Positions 51,681 to 61,404 of a stretch of 64,000 nucleotides of DNA are shown here, in pieces. This stretch comes from Acidimicrobiia bacterium (GTDB lineage Bacteria; Actinomycetota; Acidimicrobiia; IMCC26256; JAMXLJ01): assembly GCA_024281095.1 (NCBI GenBank), contig JAMXLJ010000089.1:1-64000 (forward strand), written 5' to 3'. Made by a program: the position numbers and the translations under genes. The notes under the pieces were generated by a model. The model was not told the DNA's origin. It searched no databases and worked only from the letters and a program-made list of their open reading frames with translations. Numbering within the stretch: the first letter of the stretch is position 1; every line of letters begins with the position of its first letter.

Positions 51681-52241
51681 TCAGGGTCGCGATCTGTCGC
51701 GGCCCTGAGCCGCGTCCGAGGCCGGCCGCGCAACGGTCCGCCCTGTCCACCCGAGGCGTTGCAGCCACCGCGTGGCCTCGTCCTGTTCCATTGCCGGCCC
51801 GACGGTCCGCATGCCGTGCTCGGCCATCATCCGGTTCAGCGCTTCCGGTGCCGGTCCGCCGGCCGAGTGCGGACGCCCGTCCCCGGCAGGGTCGCCCATG
51901 TCGTGCACGGCGTCCATGAAGCCGCGGTGGGCGTGCACGAGGAGCACCCGGGCCCGCGGGCTCATGACGCGGAACGTGTGCGGCACACCCCGCGGGAACG
52001 GCACCCACGTGCCCGGGCCGGCGATCGTCACGTCGCCGCCGCAACGCACGACCATGGTCCCCTCGAGCACGTAGAAGCTGTCGTCGAGATCGGCGTGCAC
52101 GTGGAACGGCGGTGCCGCCCCGTGCGGGAGGACGGCCTCGGCCACCACCGTCGGCTCGTCGGCCGCACTCAGCTCCGTGACGTGGACGCCGAGGAACCAC
52201 CACTGCGATCCCGGCTTCACGGGTGCCGGCCGCGCGCTCAT
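51681..52241 (-). CDS. Cupin-domain protein
   Basis: The 186-residue protein has a single cupin barrel at about 30-125: PPFHVHADLDDSFYVLEGTMVVRCGGDVTIAGPGTWVPFPRGVPHTFRV, with the metal-binding HVH, a downstream His and a Glu. The C-terminal 60 residues are soluble and less conserved. The ATG at 52241 overlaps the stop of the upstream cupin gene (ATGA). The substrate is unknown. Confidence 0.88.
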   Translation of the reverse strand: MSARPAPVKPGSQWWFLGVHVTELSAADEPTVVAEAVLPHGAAPPFHVHADLDDSFYVLEGTMVVRCGGDVTIAGPGTWVPFPRGVPHTFRVMSPRARVLLVHAHRGFMDAVHDMGDPAGDGRPHSAGGPAPEALNRMMAEHGMRTVGPAMEQDEATRWLQRLGWTGRTVARPASDAAQGRDRSRP

Positions 52242-52765
52242 GCGTCCTCGACCTGCGCGAGGACCTCGTCGGTCGTGAGGTCGTGACGGTGAGAACCGCG
52301 CGCGTGCTCCTGCACCGCAGCGACCAAGTGCCCGACGCCGTCCGTGCCCGCGACGCGGAATTCGACGCCACACGGGCACCGGGAGACTTTCCCGCTCGCA
52401 GGTGCGCCCGTCGCGGCGAAGTCGAGGATGACGCACGGTTCGTCGCCGACGACCCAGGCGTCGTGACCGGGGGCGACGACGTGCGCGTCACCCGGCGAGA
52501 GGTCGATCTCGCGGCCGTCCTCCATGCGCACGTGGAATCGTCCGGACAGGACGACACCGTTGTGCGCGACCTCGCACGAGTCGGTGCCCGCAGCCGGCTT
52601 GATGTCGGTCGACCACTTCCAACCGGGTTGGAAGACGGCACGGACGATCGTCGCGCCGGGGAGGTTGACGACCTCGAGCACGCCGTGATCCGTGGTGCGG
52701 CGTTCGTCGGGAGACTGGAGGTTCTTGACCCCGACGGTGGTTGCAGTGGGCGCGGTCATCGGCAT
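52238..52765 (-). CDS. Cupin-domain protein
   Basis: The 175-residue protein has a cupin core (WKWSTDIKPAAGTDSCEVAHNGVVLSGRFHVRMEDGREIDLSPGDAHVVAPGHDAWVV) with fewer metal-binding histidines than its neighbour, so it may be a binding rather than catalytic cupin. GAGGAAGG precedes the ATG at 52765. It ends overlapping the next cupin gene and may form a two-gene operon downstream of the LuxR-type regulator on the same strand. Confidence 0.85.
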   Translation of the reverse strand: MPMTAPTATTVGVKNLQSPDERRTTDHGVLEVVNLPGATIVRAVFQPGWKWSTDIKPAAGTDSCEVAHNGVVLSGRFHVRMEDGREIDLSPGDAHVVAPGHDAWVVGDEPCVILDFAATGAPASGKVSRCPCGVEFRVAGTDGVGHLVAAVQEHARGSHRHDLTTDEVLAQVEDA

Positions 52766-52852
52766 CTGCCTTCCTCGATGAACGGACCGGGTCAGCATCG
52801 CTCGACCGGGGTCGCGCGCACATCGGGGAGACCACGTAATCGCGGCGACGGC

Positions 52853-55633
52853 CTACGTAGTGCCGGACCGGCGAGGCAAGGCCCTTCGAGTCGCCATCGT
52901 CGACGCGAGCTCGGTGCGCGAACGCGCGTCGGTCTTGCGCAGCAGGCTCTCCACGTGCTTCTCGACGGTGCGGGGCGAGACACCGATGCTCGCCGCGATC
53001 TCCTTGTTCGACAAGCCCTCGATGACGTGTCGGAGCACGTCGGCTTCACGCGGCGTGATCCCGGCATCAGCCCACGGATTGGCATCCGCGTCCGCGACGA
53101 GTTCCGTGCAGTGGGTGGCAAGGGCGTGGAGCCCGCGGCGGACGAACCCGTCGCGCGCGTCGGTCAACCATTCCGTCGGGTTGCCCCATCCGTGGGCGGC
53201 GGCCGATGGTGCGGCCAGGTATCGCACGAGATCGGCCCAGCCGTCGCCATTGACGAACCCCGGCGTGACCGTGGCGACGATGTCGTCGGCGCGTCGAGCC
53301 TCGCCGGCGCGTCCGGCCACGACCGCCTCCGCGTAGCCGATCAACGCGACGTTGAGTCCGAACGCGGACACGCCGAGCCGTCGCGCCTCGGCTATGGCGT
53401 GCCCCGCACGGCGATCACCCAGCGACGCAAGGAGCACCGGCCACACCGCACGAGGTGCAGCGGGCTCGGCATGTGGAAGCTTCGAGAGGATCGTCGCGCC
53501 CCGGCTGTACGGCTCGACCGCGCGTTCGGCATCGCCGCCGAGCAGGACCGCGAAACCGCGGTTCACCCACCCGAAGCCCTCGATCATGCGGTCGTCCGGT
53601 GCCGCAGCGGCCGCCAGTGCCATCCAGTGGTCGGTCGACGCCAGGTCGGCGCGCATGCTGGCGCTGCCGGCGAGCATCGCAAACGCCTTGGCCCGCACCT
53701 GGTCGAGGCGGAATCGCTCTGCGAGCTCGATCGCGGCACGCGCGTGGCTGTCACAGCGGTCGAGGTCCCACCGACATGTGTAGCCGGCGGACAGCTGAAG
53801 GTCGAGGACGGCCGCGGTGCTCATCGCGCCCATTTCCTCGGCGGCACGCCGGGCCTCGAGGAGTCGGTCGACGCCCGCGTGGTCGAGGAGAAAGATCGTG
53901 CCGAGCTCGTGCAACGCGCGCAGTCGCCACAACGGGAGATCGGCCGTCTCGGCAGTGACCAGCCCTCGCTCGAACGCGGCGCGTGCAGCGGACAGGTCGT
54001 CGAAGCGGTGCACGCGACCAATGATCTCGAGGGCGTGGCAGCACACGTCGGGAGGAGCGCCTTCGATGGCGAGCACCTTCTCGGCCAGCGACCGGGCGCG
54101 GTCGACGTCATCGGCGGCGAGCGCCACGTCAGCGTCGAGCACGGCGAGTCGGGCTCGCGCCGACGGCTGCTCGCTCCGGCCGAGAACCCGACGCGCTTCG
54201 TCGAGTTGATGGCGCGCCATCGACCAGCGCGACGCGGCAACTGCGGCCTGCGCGAGGCGGAGGTGCGCCTCGACGCGGATCGCATCGGCCGCCGCGCCGT
54301 CGTCGAGCCGGGTGATGAGCCGGCCGGTCTCCGCCGCGGCTTCGTCGACCCGGCCGGCCAGTGCCAGCGCCTCGATCAGGAGCAGCCCGACTTCTGGCTG
54401 TTCCGGTTGTCCGGAGAACACCTCGGTCGCGCGCCGCAGCGCGTCGATCGCGGTAGCGAGCGCGCCGACGCTCAGCGCGTCGCGGCCCGCGTCGCGCAGG
54501 AGGGCTCCTGCCTGGGGCGCGTCGCCGGAGCGCATCGCGAGGCCGATCGCCGCCTCGCGGGCCGCGCCGTCGAGCCGCGGGTGCGCGGCGGTGACCGCGG
54601 CGAGCGCCGTGGCGGCGATCGCGCGTTGCCGGGGCGGGAGCATCGTGTCGAGGACGGCCTCACGCGTCAGCGCGTGCCGAAAGCGGAGCCCGCCACCGTC
54701 CGCACTCATCAGCAGCGAGTCGACAGCATGAGCCAACGCGTGGGTGACGACATCCGGTGGCTGCGCGCTGACCGGCGCCAGCAACTCCCAATCGAAATGC
54801 CGGCCGAGCACGGCTGCTGTCTCGACGACCGAACGCGCGTCGTCGTCGAGCTCGTCCAACCGCTCGCGCACCGTGTCGGCGAACGATTGCGGCACGCCCG
54901 GTGACGCGAGCACCTCTTCGACGAGGAGCGGCACACCTTCGGCGGCGGCGCGCACTCGCTCGAGCAGTTCGGGGCCGGCGGTGGGACAACAGGCACGAAC
55001 CATCTCTTCGACGTCGGAGTCCGGCAGCCGGTCGAGCGAGATGTGAAGGACTGCCGGCCTTCCCCGCACACGACGTGCGGCGTCGAGCGCGTCGGACCGG
55101 GGAGCGCTGCGCAACGTCCACAGGATCATCACGGGTTGGTCGTGGATGTTGTCGGCCAGGTAGTCGATGACCGCCACGGTGTCGGGGTCGGCCCAGTGCA
55201 GGTCCTCCAGGATCAGAACCGCGCCGGCCGGCGCGTGGCGTTGCAGGAGGTCCATCAGCGACTCGCCGCGGGTCATCGGTGACACGCGTGCGTGCTCCGT
55301 GACGGCACCCGACGCCCCGGGCGTCTCGAGCCACGCCGCGAGCGCGGCCCGGGCGTCGCTGCCCGCATCACGACAGAGTTGCAGCAACGCTTCCGACAAC
55401 GGGCGGTACGGCGTCGCGATCGACGACGGCACCGCGCGACCCGACACCACGCGAATACCGAGCGGCGCGGCACGAGATGCCACCTCGCGCGCGAGCCGCG
55501 ACTTCCCCACACCAGGCTCGCCGGTCACCACGACGGTCTGGCCCTCGCGTCGAGCGGCGCACGCGAGCGCGGTGTCGAGCGCGGCGAGCTCGGCATCCCG
55601 TCCGATCACCACCGGGCACAGGACGGGCGCCAC
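52853..55633 (-). CDS. Large LuxR-type ATPase (LAL-family) transcription regulator
   Basis: The 926-residue protein starts with a P-loop ATPase (VVVTGEPGVGKSRLAREVA, VLILEDLHWADPDTVAVIDYL), followed by a long helical-repeat region of TPR type (about 350-840) and a C-terminal LuxR helix-turn-helix (WADAGITPREADVLRHVIEGLSNKEIAASIGVSPRTVEKHVESLLRK). This is the layout of LAL regulators, which respond to inducers and control secondary or carbon metabolism. It is followed by the two cupin genes on the same strand, plausible targets or co-genes. GTG at 55633 lies 8 nt from the metF stop. Confidence 0.93.
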   Translation of the reverse strand: MAPVLCPVVIGRDAELAALDTALACAARREGQTVVVTGEPGVGKSRLAREVASRAAPLGIRVVSGRAVPSSIATPYRPLSEALLQLCRDAGSDARAALAAWLETPGASGAVTEHARVSPMTRGESLMDLLQRHAPAGAVLILEDLHWADPDTVAVIDYLADNIHDQPVMILWTLRSAPRSDALDAARRVRGRPAVLHISLDRLPDSDVEEMVRACCPTAGPELLERVRAAAEGVPLLVEEVLASPGVPQSFADTVRERLDELDDDARSVVETAAVLGRHFDWELLAPVSAQPPDVVTHALAHAVDSLLMSADGGGLRFRHALTREAVLDTMLPPRQRAIAATALAAVTAAHPRLDGAAREAAIGLAMRSGDAPQAGALLRDAGRDALSVGALATAIDALRRATEVFSGQPEQPEVGLLLIEALALAGRVDEAAAETGRLITRLDDGAAADAIRVEAHLRLAQAAVAASRWSMARHQLDEARRVLGRSEQPSARARLAVLDADVALAADDVDRARSLAEKVLAIEGAPPDVCCHALEIIGRVHRFDDLSAARAAFERGLVTAETADLPLWRLRALHELGTIFLLDHAGVDRLLEARRAAEEMGAMSTAAVLDLQLSAGYTCRWDLDRCDSHARAAIELAERFRLDQVRAKAFAMLAGSASMRADLASTDHWMALAAAAAPDDRMIEGFGWVNRGFAVLLGGDAERAVEPYSRGATILSKLPHAEPAAPRAVWPVLLASLGDRRAGHAIAEARRLGVSAFGLNVALIGYAEAVVAGRAGEARRADDIVATVTPGFVNGDGWADLVRYLAAPSAAAHGWGNPTEWLTDARDGFVRRGLHALATHCTELVADADANPWADAGITPREADVLRHVIEGLSNKEIAASIGVSPRTVEKHVESLLRKTDARSRTELASTMATRRALPRRSGTT

Positions 55634-55641
55634 GGGCCGGA

Positions 55642-56505
55642 TCAGCGCGCGGATGTGAGGCCGAGGCTGGCGTAGATCTCGAGGGTCGCGGTCGAACGGT
55701 TGAGCGTGTAGAAGTGCAGCCCCGGCGCGCCGCCGTCGAGCAGCGCGCGGCAGAGCTTCGTCGCTTCTTCGACGCCCACGGCGCGCACCGCCTCGGGATC
55801 GTCGCCGACGGCGTAGAGGCGGTCCGCGAGCCACGCCGGGAATTCCGATCCCTGCAGCTGCGCCATGCGCTTGATGCCCGAGAGGCTCGTGACCGGCATG
55901 ATGCCCGCGATCACGGGCTTGTCGACGCCATGGTTGCGCAGGCCCTCGACGAGGTCGAAATAGTGCTCGGCCTCGAAGAAGAACTGGGTGATGGCGAAGT
56001 CCGCTTCGGCGAGCTTCTGCGCGGTGTGGAACCGGTCGGCCTCTTTGCTCGGCGAACGCGGGTGCGGTTCGGGATGCGCGGCGACGCCCACGGCGAAGTC
56101 GCCGACCTCGCGGATGAGACGCACGAGCTCCACCGCGTACGGCAACTCGCCCGGCGGCAGATCGCTGTCCTTCGGCGGGTCGCCTCCGAGCGCCAGCACG
56201 TTCTCGATGCCCGCGTCGCGGTACCGCACGACGATCTCGTGAAGCTCTCCCCGGGTGTGGCCGACGCACGTGAGGTGAGCCATCGGCGTGATCGAGGTGT
56301 CGTGCAAGATCTGCACGACGAGGTCGTGGGTGCGTTCGCGGGTGGAGCCGCCGGCGCCGTACGTCACCGAGACGTACGACGGCTGCAGCGGCTCGAGCTC
56401 GCGCAGCGCTCGTTCGAGCGTCGCCTCGGCCTCGGGTGTGCGGGGCGGGAAGAACTCGAACGAATAGCTGACGCCCCGTCTGAGGATGTCGGTGATCTTG
56501 GCCAC
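55642..56505 (-). CDS. metF: 5,10-methylenetetrahydrofolate reductase
   Basis: Reduces methylene-THF to methyl-THF for methionine synthesis. The 287-residue flavoprotein has YSFEFFPPRTPEAEATLERAL, VSVTYGAGGSTRERT, LTCVGHT and ENVLALGGDPP, and the ITQFFFEAEHYFDLV segment. Size and motifs are normal. It starts the unit metF-LuxR-type regulator-cupins on the minus strand. Confidence 0.96.
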   Translation of the reverse strand: MAKITDILRRGVSYSFEFFPPRTPEAEATLERALRELEPLQPSYVSVTYGAGGSTRERTHDLVVQILHDTSITPMAHLTCVGHTRGELHEIVVRYRDAGIENVLALGGDPPKDSDLPPGELPYAVELVRLIREVGDFAVGVAAHPEPHPRSPSKEADRFHTAQKLAEADFAITQFFFEAEHYFDLVEGLRNHGVDKPVIAGIMPVTSLSGIKRMAQLQGSEFPAWLADRLYAVGDDPEAVRAVGVEEATKLCRALLDGGAPGLHFYTLNRSTATLEIYASLGLTSAR

Positions 56506-56554
56506 GGGTGCCCCTCTCGAGCGCCGCGAAGCGTAGCGGGCGGCAAAGGCTCGA

Positions 56555-56914
56555 TCAGCCGCGAGCGCCGATGACGAACCCGGCGATGCTGATACCGAGC
56601 AGGACCAACATCACGACGCCGAGATTGATCCAGGCGATCACGCGTGCCGCGGTCACGAGGCCGGTGCCGCCGAGTCTTCCCATCGCGTCGTCGATGTGGT
56701 TGCGGGCGTGCTGGGCGAGCACCAGTGCGACGACAGCGGGGACCGCGGGGCACACGACGAACGAAGCGATCGCGGCGACGAGCGCGCCGATCGCGAGCCC
56801 CTCGGTCTGCTGCGACGGATATGGCGCCGGTGGCGCATACGGCGCGGCGGCGTACACCGGACCCGGTGGCGGCTGTGGTCCGGGCGGCGGCGAGCCCCAG
56901 CCCTGCGTGCTCAT
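56555..56914 (-). CDS. DUF4190 domain membrane protein
   Basis: The 119-residue protein has a Pro/Gly/Tyr-rich cytoplasmic N terminus (GSPPPGPQPPPGPVYAAAPYAPP) and two transmembrane helices (LAIGALVAAIASFVVCPAVPAVVALVLA and VIAWINLGVVMLVLLGISIAGFVI). This is the usual DUF4190 layout. The ATG at 56914 is chosen; upstream in-frame sequence runs into the divergent FrhB-like gene region. The function is unknown. Confidence 0.88.
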   Translation of the reverse strand: MSTQGWGSPPPGPQPPPGPVYAAAPYAPPAPYPSQQTEGLAIGALVAAIASFVVCPAVPAVVALVLAQHARNHIDDAMGRLGGTGLVTAARVIAWINLGVVMLVLLGISIAGFVIGARG

Positions 56915-57018
56915 CCCGCGAAATGTACGCGCCGCGACACGCACGGTCCCGCGGCACCCTTCGGCAGCGCCCGGGTGGCCGTGCCAGACTCATCACTCCC
57001 GTCCCCCAGGGAGACACC

Positions 57019-58137
57019 ATGCCGCCCGAGAAGCTCCACTGGAAGCACCTGTACGACGAGGTCGTCACGAGCGGCCTCTGCACCGGCTGTGCGGGCTGCG
57101 TCATCGCCTGTCCCCACGACGTGCTCGGCTACAACGACGACGAAGGCGTCTACAAGCCGTTCCAGCTCGAGGACTTCGGGGGTCCCGGCGACTGCAGCCA
57201 CGGCGAGCGCGGCTGCACGTCCTGCACCCGGGCTTGCCCCCGCTTTCGCGCGTGGGAGCCCGAGATCGACGCGTTCATGTTCGGACGGCCGCGGCGCGCC
57301 GACGAGCTCTCGGGAATCTTCAAGGACGTCTGCCTCGCCAAGGCCGCCGACCCCGTCCTCCACGAGGTCGGCCAGGACGGCGGGCTCGTCTCGGCGATCC
57401 TGCTGTACGCGCTCGAACACGACGTGATCGACGCCGCGCTCGTGAGCTACCTCGAGGGCGACGGCTCCACGTGGAAGGCCGTCCCGGGCGTCGCCCGCAC
57501 GAAGGACGAGATCATCGCCTCCGCCGGCAGCCGCTACACCTACTCGGCGAACACGCTGGCGTACGTGGACGCGGTGGAGCAGGGCGCCGAACGGATCGCG
57601 CTCGTCGGCATGAGCTGCCAGTCGTCGGTGCCTCCGGTCATGAAGCAGCGCAAGGCGGGCAAGGTCGCGCGGCGCTTGTCGCTCAACATCGGGCTGCTGT
57701 GCTCGAAGACGTTCGACGACGCGATCTTCGACGAGCTGCTCGACGCGAAGTACGGGCTGAAGCGGGCCGACATCAAGAAGATGAACATCAAGGGCCGCTT
57801 GCAGATCTGGATGCACAACGGCGACTACCACGAGGTGCCGCTCAAGGAGTGCCACCAGTGGACGCGCGAGGGGTGCAAGCTCTGTCCCGACTTCGCGGCC
57901 GAGCACGCCGACATCTCCACCGGCGGTATCGGCAAGTTCAACGACTGGACGCTGACGATCGTCCGCACCGACATCGGGCGCGAGCTGATGGAGAACATGC
58001 TGCGCGACGGCTGGATCGAAGTACGCCCGGGCGACGACGACCCCGACGCGATCGCGCTGATGCACAAGCTGGCGAAGAAGTCGCGCCAGCGCTGGCCCGA
58101 GTTCGCGGTGAAGGAACCGGGGCTGGTCGAAGCCTGA
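57019..58137 (+). CDS. FrhB-like F420-dependent oxidoreductase, iron-sulfur
   Basis: The 372-residue protein begins with a ferredoxin-like segment (SGLCTGCAGCVIACPHDVLGYNDDEGVYKPF and GCTSCTRACPRFRAWE), giving two [4Fe-4S] motifs, then the F420 hydrogenase/dehydrogenase beta-subunit domain (QDGGLVSAILLYALEHDVIDAALV, GIGKFNDWTLTIVRTDIG). Such proteins move electrons between reduced F420 and iron-sulfur partners. GGGAGA precedes the ATG at 57019. It is divergent from the DUF4190 and metF genes; the proximity of a folate reductase is suggestive only. Its partner protein is not in the window. Confidence 0.92.
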   Translation: MPPEKLHWKHLYDEVVTSGLCTGCAGCVIACPHDVLGYNDDEGVYKPFQLEDFGGPGDCSHGERGCTSCTRACPRFRAWEPEIDAFMFGRPRRADELSGIFKDVCLAKAADPVLHEVGQDGGLVSAILLYALEHDVIDAALVSYLEGDGSTWKAVPGVARTKDEIIASAGSRYTYSANTLAYVDAVEQGAERIALVGMSCQSSVPPVMKQRKAGKVARRLSLNIGLLCSKTFDDAIFDELLDAKYGLKRADIKKMNIKGRLQIWMHNGDYHEVPLKECHQWTREGCKLCPDFAAEHADISTGGIGKFNDWTLTIVRTDIGRELMENMLRDGWIEVRPGDDDPDAIALMHKLAKKSRQRWPEFAVKEPGLVEA

Positions 58138-58216
58138 CCCGGCGCTACGCTTGCCGGCGGAGAGCCGGGAAGCCTGGTCGGCACACGTCATCGCGCGTCA
58201 TGTCGAAAGGCGCCCC

Positions 58217-59683
58217 GTGCCCCGTCGCAGGCTGCTCGCCCCCGTCGCCGAGTTCCTCCGCACCGAAGCAGCCGGCGGAGCCGCGCTGCTCGTTGCTGCG
58301 GGCGTCGCGCTGGTGTGGGCGAACGTGTGGGCCGCGTCGTATCGCGACATCTGGCAGCACCGTCTGGTGCTCGGCACCGGCTCGCTCGGCCGCATGGAGG
58401 ACCTCCGTCACTGGGTGAACGACGGCTTGATGTCGGTGTTCTTCTTCGTCGTCGGCCTCGAGATCAAGCGGGAGCTCGTGCGAGGCGAGCTGCGCGACCG
58501 CCGCGCGGCGGCGTTGCCGGCCGTCGCGGCCCTCGGCGGCATGGCCGGCGCGGCGGTCGTGTACCTCGTCGTGGCCGGCAGCTCCGCGCCACGCGGCTGG
58601 GCGGTGCCCATGGCAACCGACATCGCGCTGGCGCTCGGTGTGCTCGCCCTGTTCGGTGGCCACGCGTCGTCGCGGGTGAAGCTGTTCCTCCTCGCGCTCG
58701 CCATCGCCGACGACGTCGCGACGATCATCGTGCTCGCATTCGCGTATTCCGCGACGCTGCACCCGAAGTGGCTCGCGGGTGCGCTGCTGTCGCTCGGAGT
58801 CGTTGTCGCGTTGAACCGGGTCGAGGCGTCGCATCCCGTCGTCTTCGTCGCGCCGGCCGTCGCCGCGTGGTGGTGCACGGTCCACTCCGGCATCCCGGCG
58901 ACGGTGTGCGGCATGGTGCTCGCGCTGCTCGTGCCCGCCGCCCCCGTGCGCGGGCGGCCCCTCCTCGAGCGGCTCGAGACCCTGCTCCACCCGTTCAGCA
59001 GCTTCGTCGTGGTGCCGGTGTTCGCGCTCGCAAATCTCGGCGTGGAGATCAACCGCACGTCGCTGAGCCACACGTTCCGCTCGTCGATCGGCACGGGCAT
59101 CGTCGCCGCGCGCGTCGTGGGGAAGCCCGCCGGCGTGATCGCCGCCACAGCCGGCGCGGTCGCGCTCGGTCTCGCGCCCCGACCGAGAGGAATGGACCGC
59201 GCCCATCTGCTCGCGGCCGGCATGCTCACGGGGCTCGGGTTCACCGTGCCGCTCGTCGTCGCGGACCTTGCGTTCACCACGGGCGACCAACTCGCGATCA
59301 CCAAGATCGCCCTGCTCGCGGGGTCGCTGTTCGCGGGTCTCGTCGGTGCGGCCATGCTGCGCCGCCTACCCTCGACCCCGATGCGGACGGTGGCGCTGGT
59401 CGACGACCTCATGGACCGGTCCCGCCTGCAGGGCGCGCTGTCCGCGGTGGAGTTCGTGCGAGCTGCCACGGAATGTGAAGGTGCCGACATCATCGTGATC
59501 GACCTCGCCCGTCACGTCGGCGACGTGGCGGCCGTCCGGGCGGCCGCACCGGCGGCCCGCATCGTCGGCTTCGGGCCGCACGTCGACGGGGAGGCGGCGG
59601 AGAGGGCCCGTGACTCCGGCGCCGACGAGGTGCTCGCCCGCTCCAGGTTCTTCCACGACCCGGCCGGGGCGCTGCGCACGTAA
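58217..59683 (+). CDS. nhaA: NhaA-type Na+/H+ antiporter fused to a receiver-like C-terminal domain
   Basis: The 488-residue protein has the NhaA core: LRHWVNDGLMSVFFFVVGLEIKRELVRGELRD, PMATDIALALGVLALFG and FLLALAIADDVATIIVLAFAYSA with the paired Asp residues of the transport site. About ten helices run to residue 385. From about residue 389 a soluble domain of about 100 residues follows (MRTVALVDDLMDRSRLQGAL, GADIIVIDLARHVGD, GADEVLARSRFFHDPAGAL), resembling a response-regulator receiver without the usual phospho-acceptor pattern. An in-frame ATG at 59381 could also start a separate protein. GTG at 58217 follows AAAGG. Confidence 0.9.
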   Translation: MPRRRLLAPVAEFLRTEAAGGAALLVAAGVALVWANVWAASYRDIWQHRLVLGTGSLGRMEDLRHWVNDGLMSVFFFVVGLEIKRELVRGELRDRRAAALPAVAALGGMAGAAVVYLVVAGSSAPRGWAVPMATDIALALGVLALFGGHASSRVKLFLLALAIADDVATIIVLAFAYSATLHPKWLAGALLSLGVVVALNRVEASHPVVFVAPAVAAWWCTVHSGIPATVCGMVLALLVPAAPVRGRPLLERLETLLHPFSSFVVVPVFALANLGVEINRTSLSHTFRSSIGTGIVAARVVGKPAGVIAATAGAVALGLAPRPRGMDRAHLLAAGMLTGLGFTVPLVVADLAFTTGDQLAITKIALLAGSLFAGLVGAAMLRRLPSTPMRTVALVDDLMDRSRLQGALSAVEFVRAATECEGADIIVIDLARHVGDVAAVRAAAPAARIVGFGPHVDGEAAERARDSGADEVLARSRFFHDPAGALRT

Positions 59684-59713
59684 CGCCGGGGGGAACGCCG
59701 CGGTCGAACGATC

Positions 59714-61360
59714 GTGACCCCCCTCCTGACCCGGATCGAAGACGCGACGTGCTCGCCGCGCGGCATCACGTTCGTCGGCCCGGCCGGTGTCGATGCGTAC
59801 ACCGCCGAACGCGTGAGCTGGGCCCGCCTCCACGACGACGCGCGGCGCATGGCCGGTGTGTTCCAAGCGCGAGGCGTGGGGCCGGGTGCGCACGTCGCGC
59901 TGCTCGGGCCGACGAGCCGGGCCTTCGTCACCGCGGTGCAGGCGACGTGGCTCGCCGGTGCGACGGTCGTCGTGCTGCCCCTTCCGTTGCGCCTTGGTTC
60001 GATCGACGAGTTCGTGCGGGCGACGCGGTCGCGCGTCCTGCACGCCGACATCGACCTGCTCGTGGCCGATCCCGAGCTCGCCGCGTTCCTCGACACGCGC
60101 AACGGCGAGCCCCCGATCCTCATGTTGGACGAGCTCGCGCGCCGTTCGGCCCGATACGACGCGCCAAAGGCCGACCCCGACGCGCTCGCACTGCTGCAGT
60201 TCACGAGCGGCTCGACCGCGGACCCGCGCGGCGTGATGCTCCCCCAGTCGCGTCTGCTGGCGAACGTCGACGCGGCGACGACCGCAGCGAGACTCGACGT
60301 CGACGACGTCTTCGTGTCGTGGCTCCCGCTGTACCACGACATGGGCCTGGTCGGGCTGTTGACGATCCCGATGCTCACCGGCACCGATCTGGTGCTGGCC
60401 GCGCCCCAGGACTTCCTCGCCGCGCCGGGCCGGTGGTTGCGGTGGATGTCGGACTTCCGCGCGACCGTCACCGCGGGACCCAACTTCTCGTACGCGCTCG
60501 CGACACGCGCGTTGAACCGCCTCCGTGGGCTGGACCTGTCTCGTTGGCGCATCGCACTGAACGGCGCCGAGCCGGTGGACCCCGGGACGGTCGAGTCGTT
60601 CGCCACCGCGGCGCGACCGCAGGGCTTCGACCCGCGCTCGGTCTTCTGCGCGTTCGGCATGGCCGAGCTCGCGATCGCGGGAACGTTCCCCGAACCGCTG
60701 ACCGGCATGGTGACGGACTCGGTGGACCGCCGCGCCCTCGAGCACGACGGTCGCGCAGTCGTCGCCGACGGCGGGCCGCAGGCGCGACGGTTCGCTCGCC
60801 TCGGCCGGCCGGTGCCCGGCCTCGAGATGCGCATCGTCGACCCCGTCGCGGGCACCGAGCACGGCGAGCGTCGCGTGGGCGAGCTCGAGATCCGGGGCAC
60901 GTCGGTGATGACGGGCTACTACGGCCGGCCCGACGCGACCGAGGCGGTCTTCCACGACGGCTGGCTTCGCACCGGCGACCTCGCGTACACCGTCGACGAC
61001 GAGCTGGTCGTGTGCGGCCGGATGAAGGACGTGATCATCGTCGGCGGCCGCAACGTGCTACCCGAAGACGTCGAGCGCGCCGTTGGCGGAATCGACGGTG
61101 TGCGCACCGGCAACGTCATCGCCTTCGGGGCGCCGCGACGCGCCGGACGGGAAGCGGTCGTCGTCGTGGCCGAGACCCGGGAGAAGGACGTCGCACTGAT
61201 TCGTGACGCAGTCGCCACCCGCGTGCGCGACGCGGTCGGGATCCCCGCTGCCGACGTGGTACTCGTCGCACCGGGAACGCTGCCGAAGACGTCGTCGGGC
61301 AAGCTGCAGCGCTCACTGTGCAAGTCGCGCTACACCGAAGGCGCGCTTGCCGCCGTCTAG
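59714..61360 (+). CDS. Fatty-acyl-AMP ligase (FAAL-like)
   Basis: The 548-residue protein has the P-loop ALLQFTSGSTADPRGVMLPQSRLLANV, FVSWLPLYHDMGLVGLLTIPMLTG, FCAFGMAELAIAGTFPEP, GWLRTGDLAYTVDDELVVCGRMKDVIIVGGRNVLPEDVERAV and the C-terminal lysine segment LPKTSSGKLQRSLCKSRY. The HDMGLVG segment and spacing resemble FAALs, which load fatty acyl-AMP onto carrier proteins rather than CoA. No polyketide synthase gene is beside it, so the acceptor is unknown. It converges with the SCO1664-family gene. Confidence 0.9.
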   Translation: MTPLLTRIEDATCSPRGITFVGPAGVDAYTAERVSWARLHDDARRMAGVFQARGVGPGAHVALLGPTSRAFVTAVQATWLAGATVVVLPLPLRLGSIDEFVRATRSRVLHADIDLLVADPELAAFLDTRNGEPPILMLDELARRSARYDAPKADPDALALLQFTSGSTADPRGVMLPQSRLLANVDAATTAARLDVDDVFVSWLPLYHDMGLVGLLTIPMLTGTDLVLAAPQDFLAAPGRWLRWMSDFRATVTAGPNFSYALATRALNRLRGLDLSRWRIALNGAEPVDPGTVESFATAARPQGFDPRSVFCAFGMAELAIAGTFPEPLTGMVTDSVDRRALEHDGRAVVADGGPQARRFARLGRPVPGLEMRIVDPVAGTEHGERRVGELEIRGTSVMTGYYGRPDATEAVFHDGWLRTGDLAYTVDDELVVCGRMKDVIIVGGRNVLPEDVERAVGGIDGVRTGNVIAFGAPRRAGREAVVVVAETREKDVALIRDAVATRVRDAVGIPAADVVLVAPGTLPKTSSGKLQRSLCKSRYTEGALAAV

Positions 61361-61404
61361 CAGCGCGGCGAGCGGAGCAGCCCCGGACGGCGCGAAGCGA
61401 GCCA

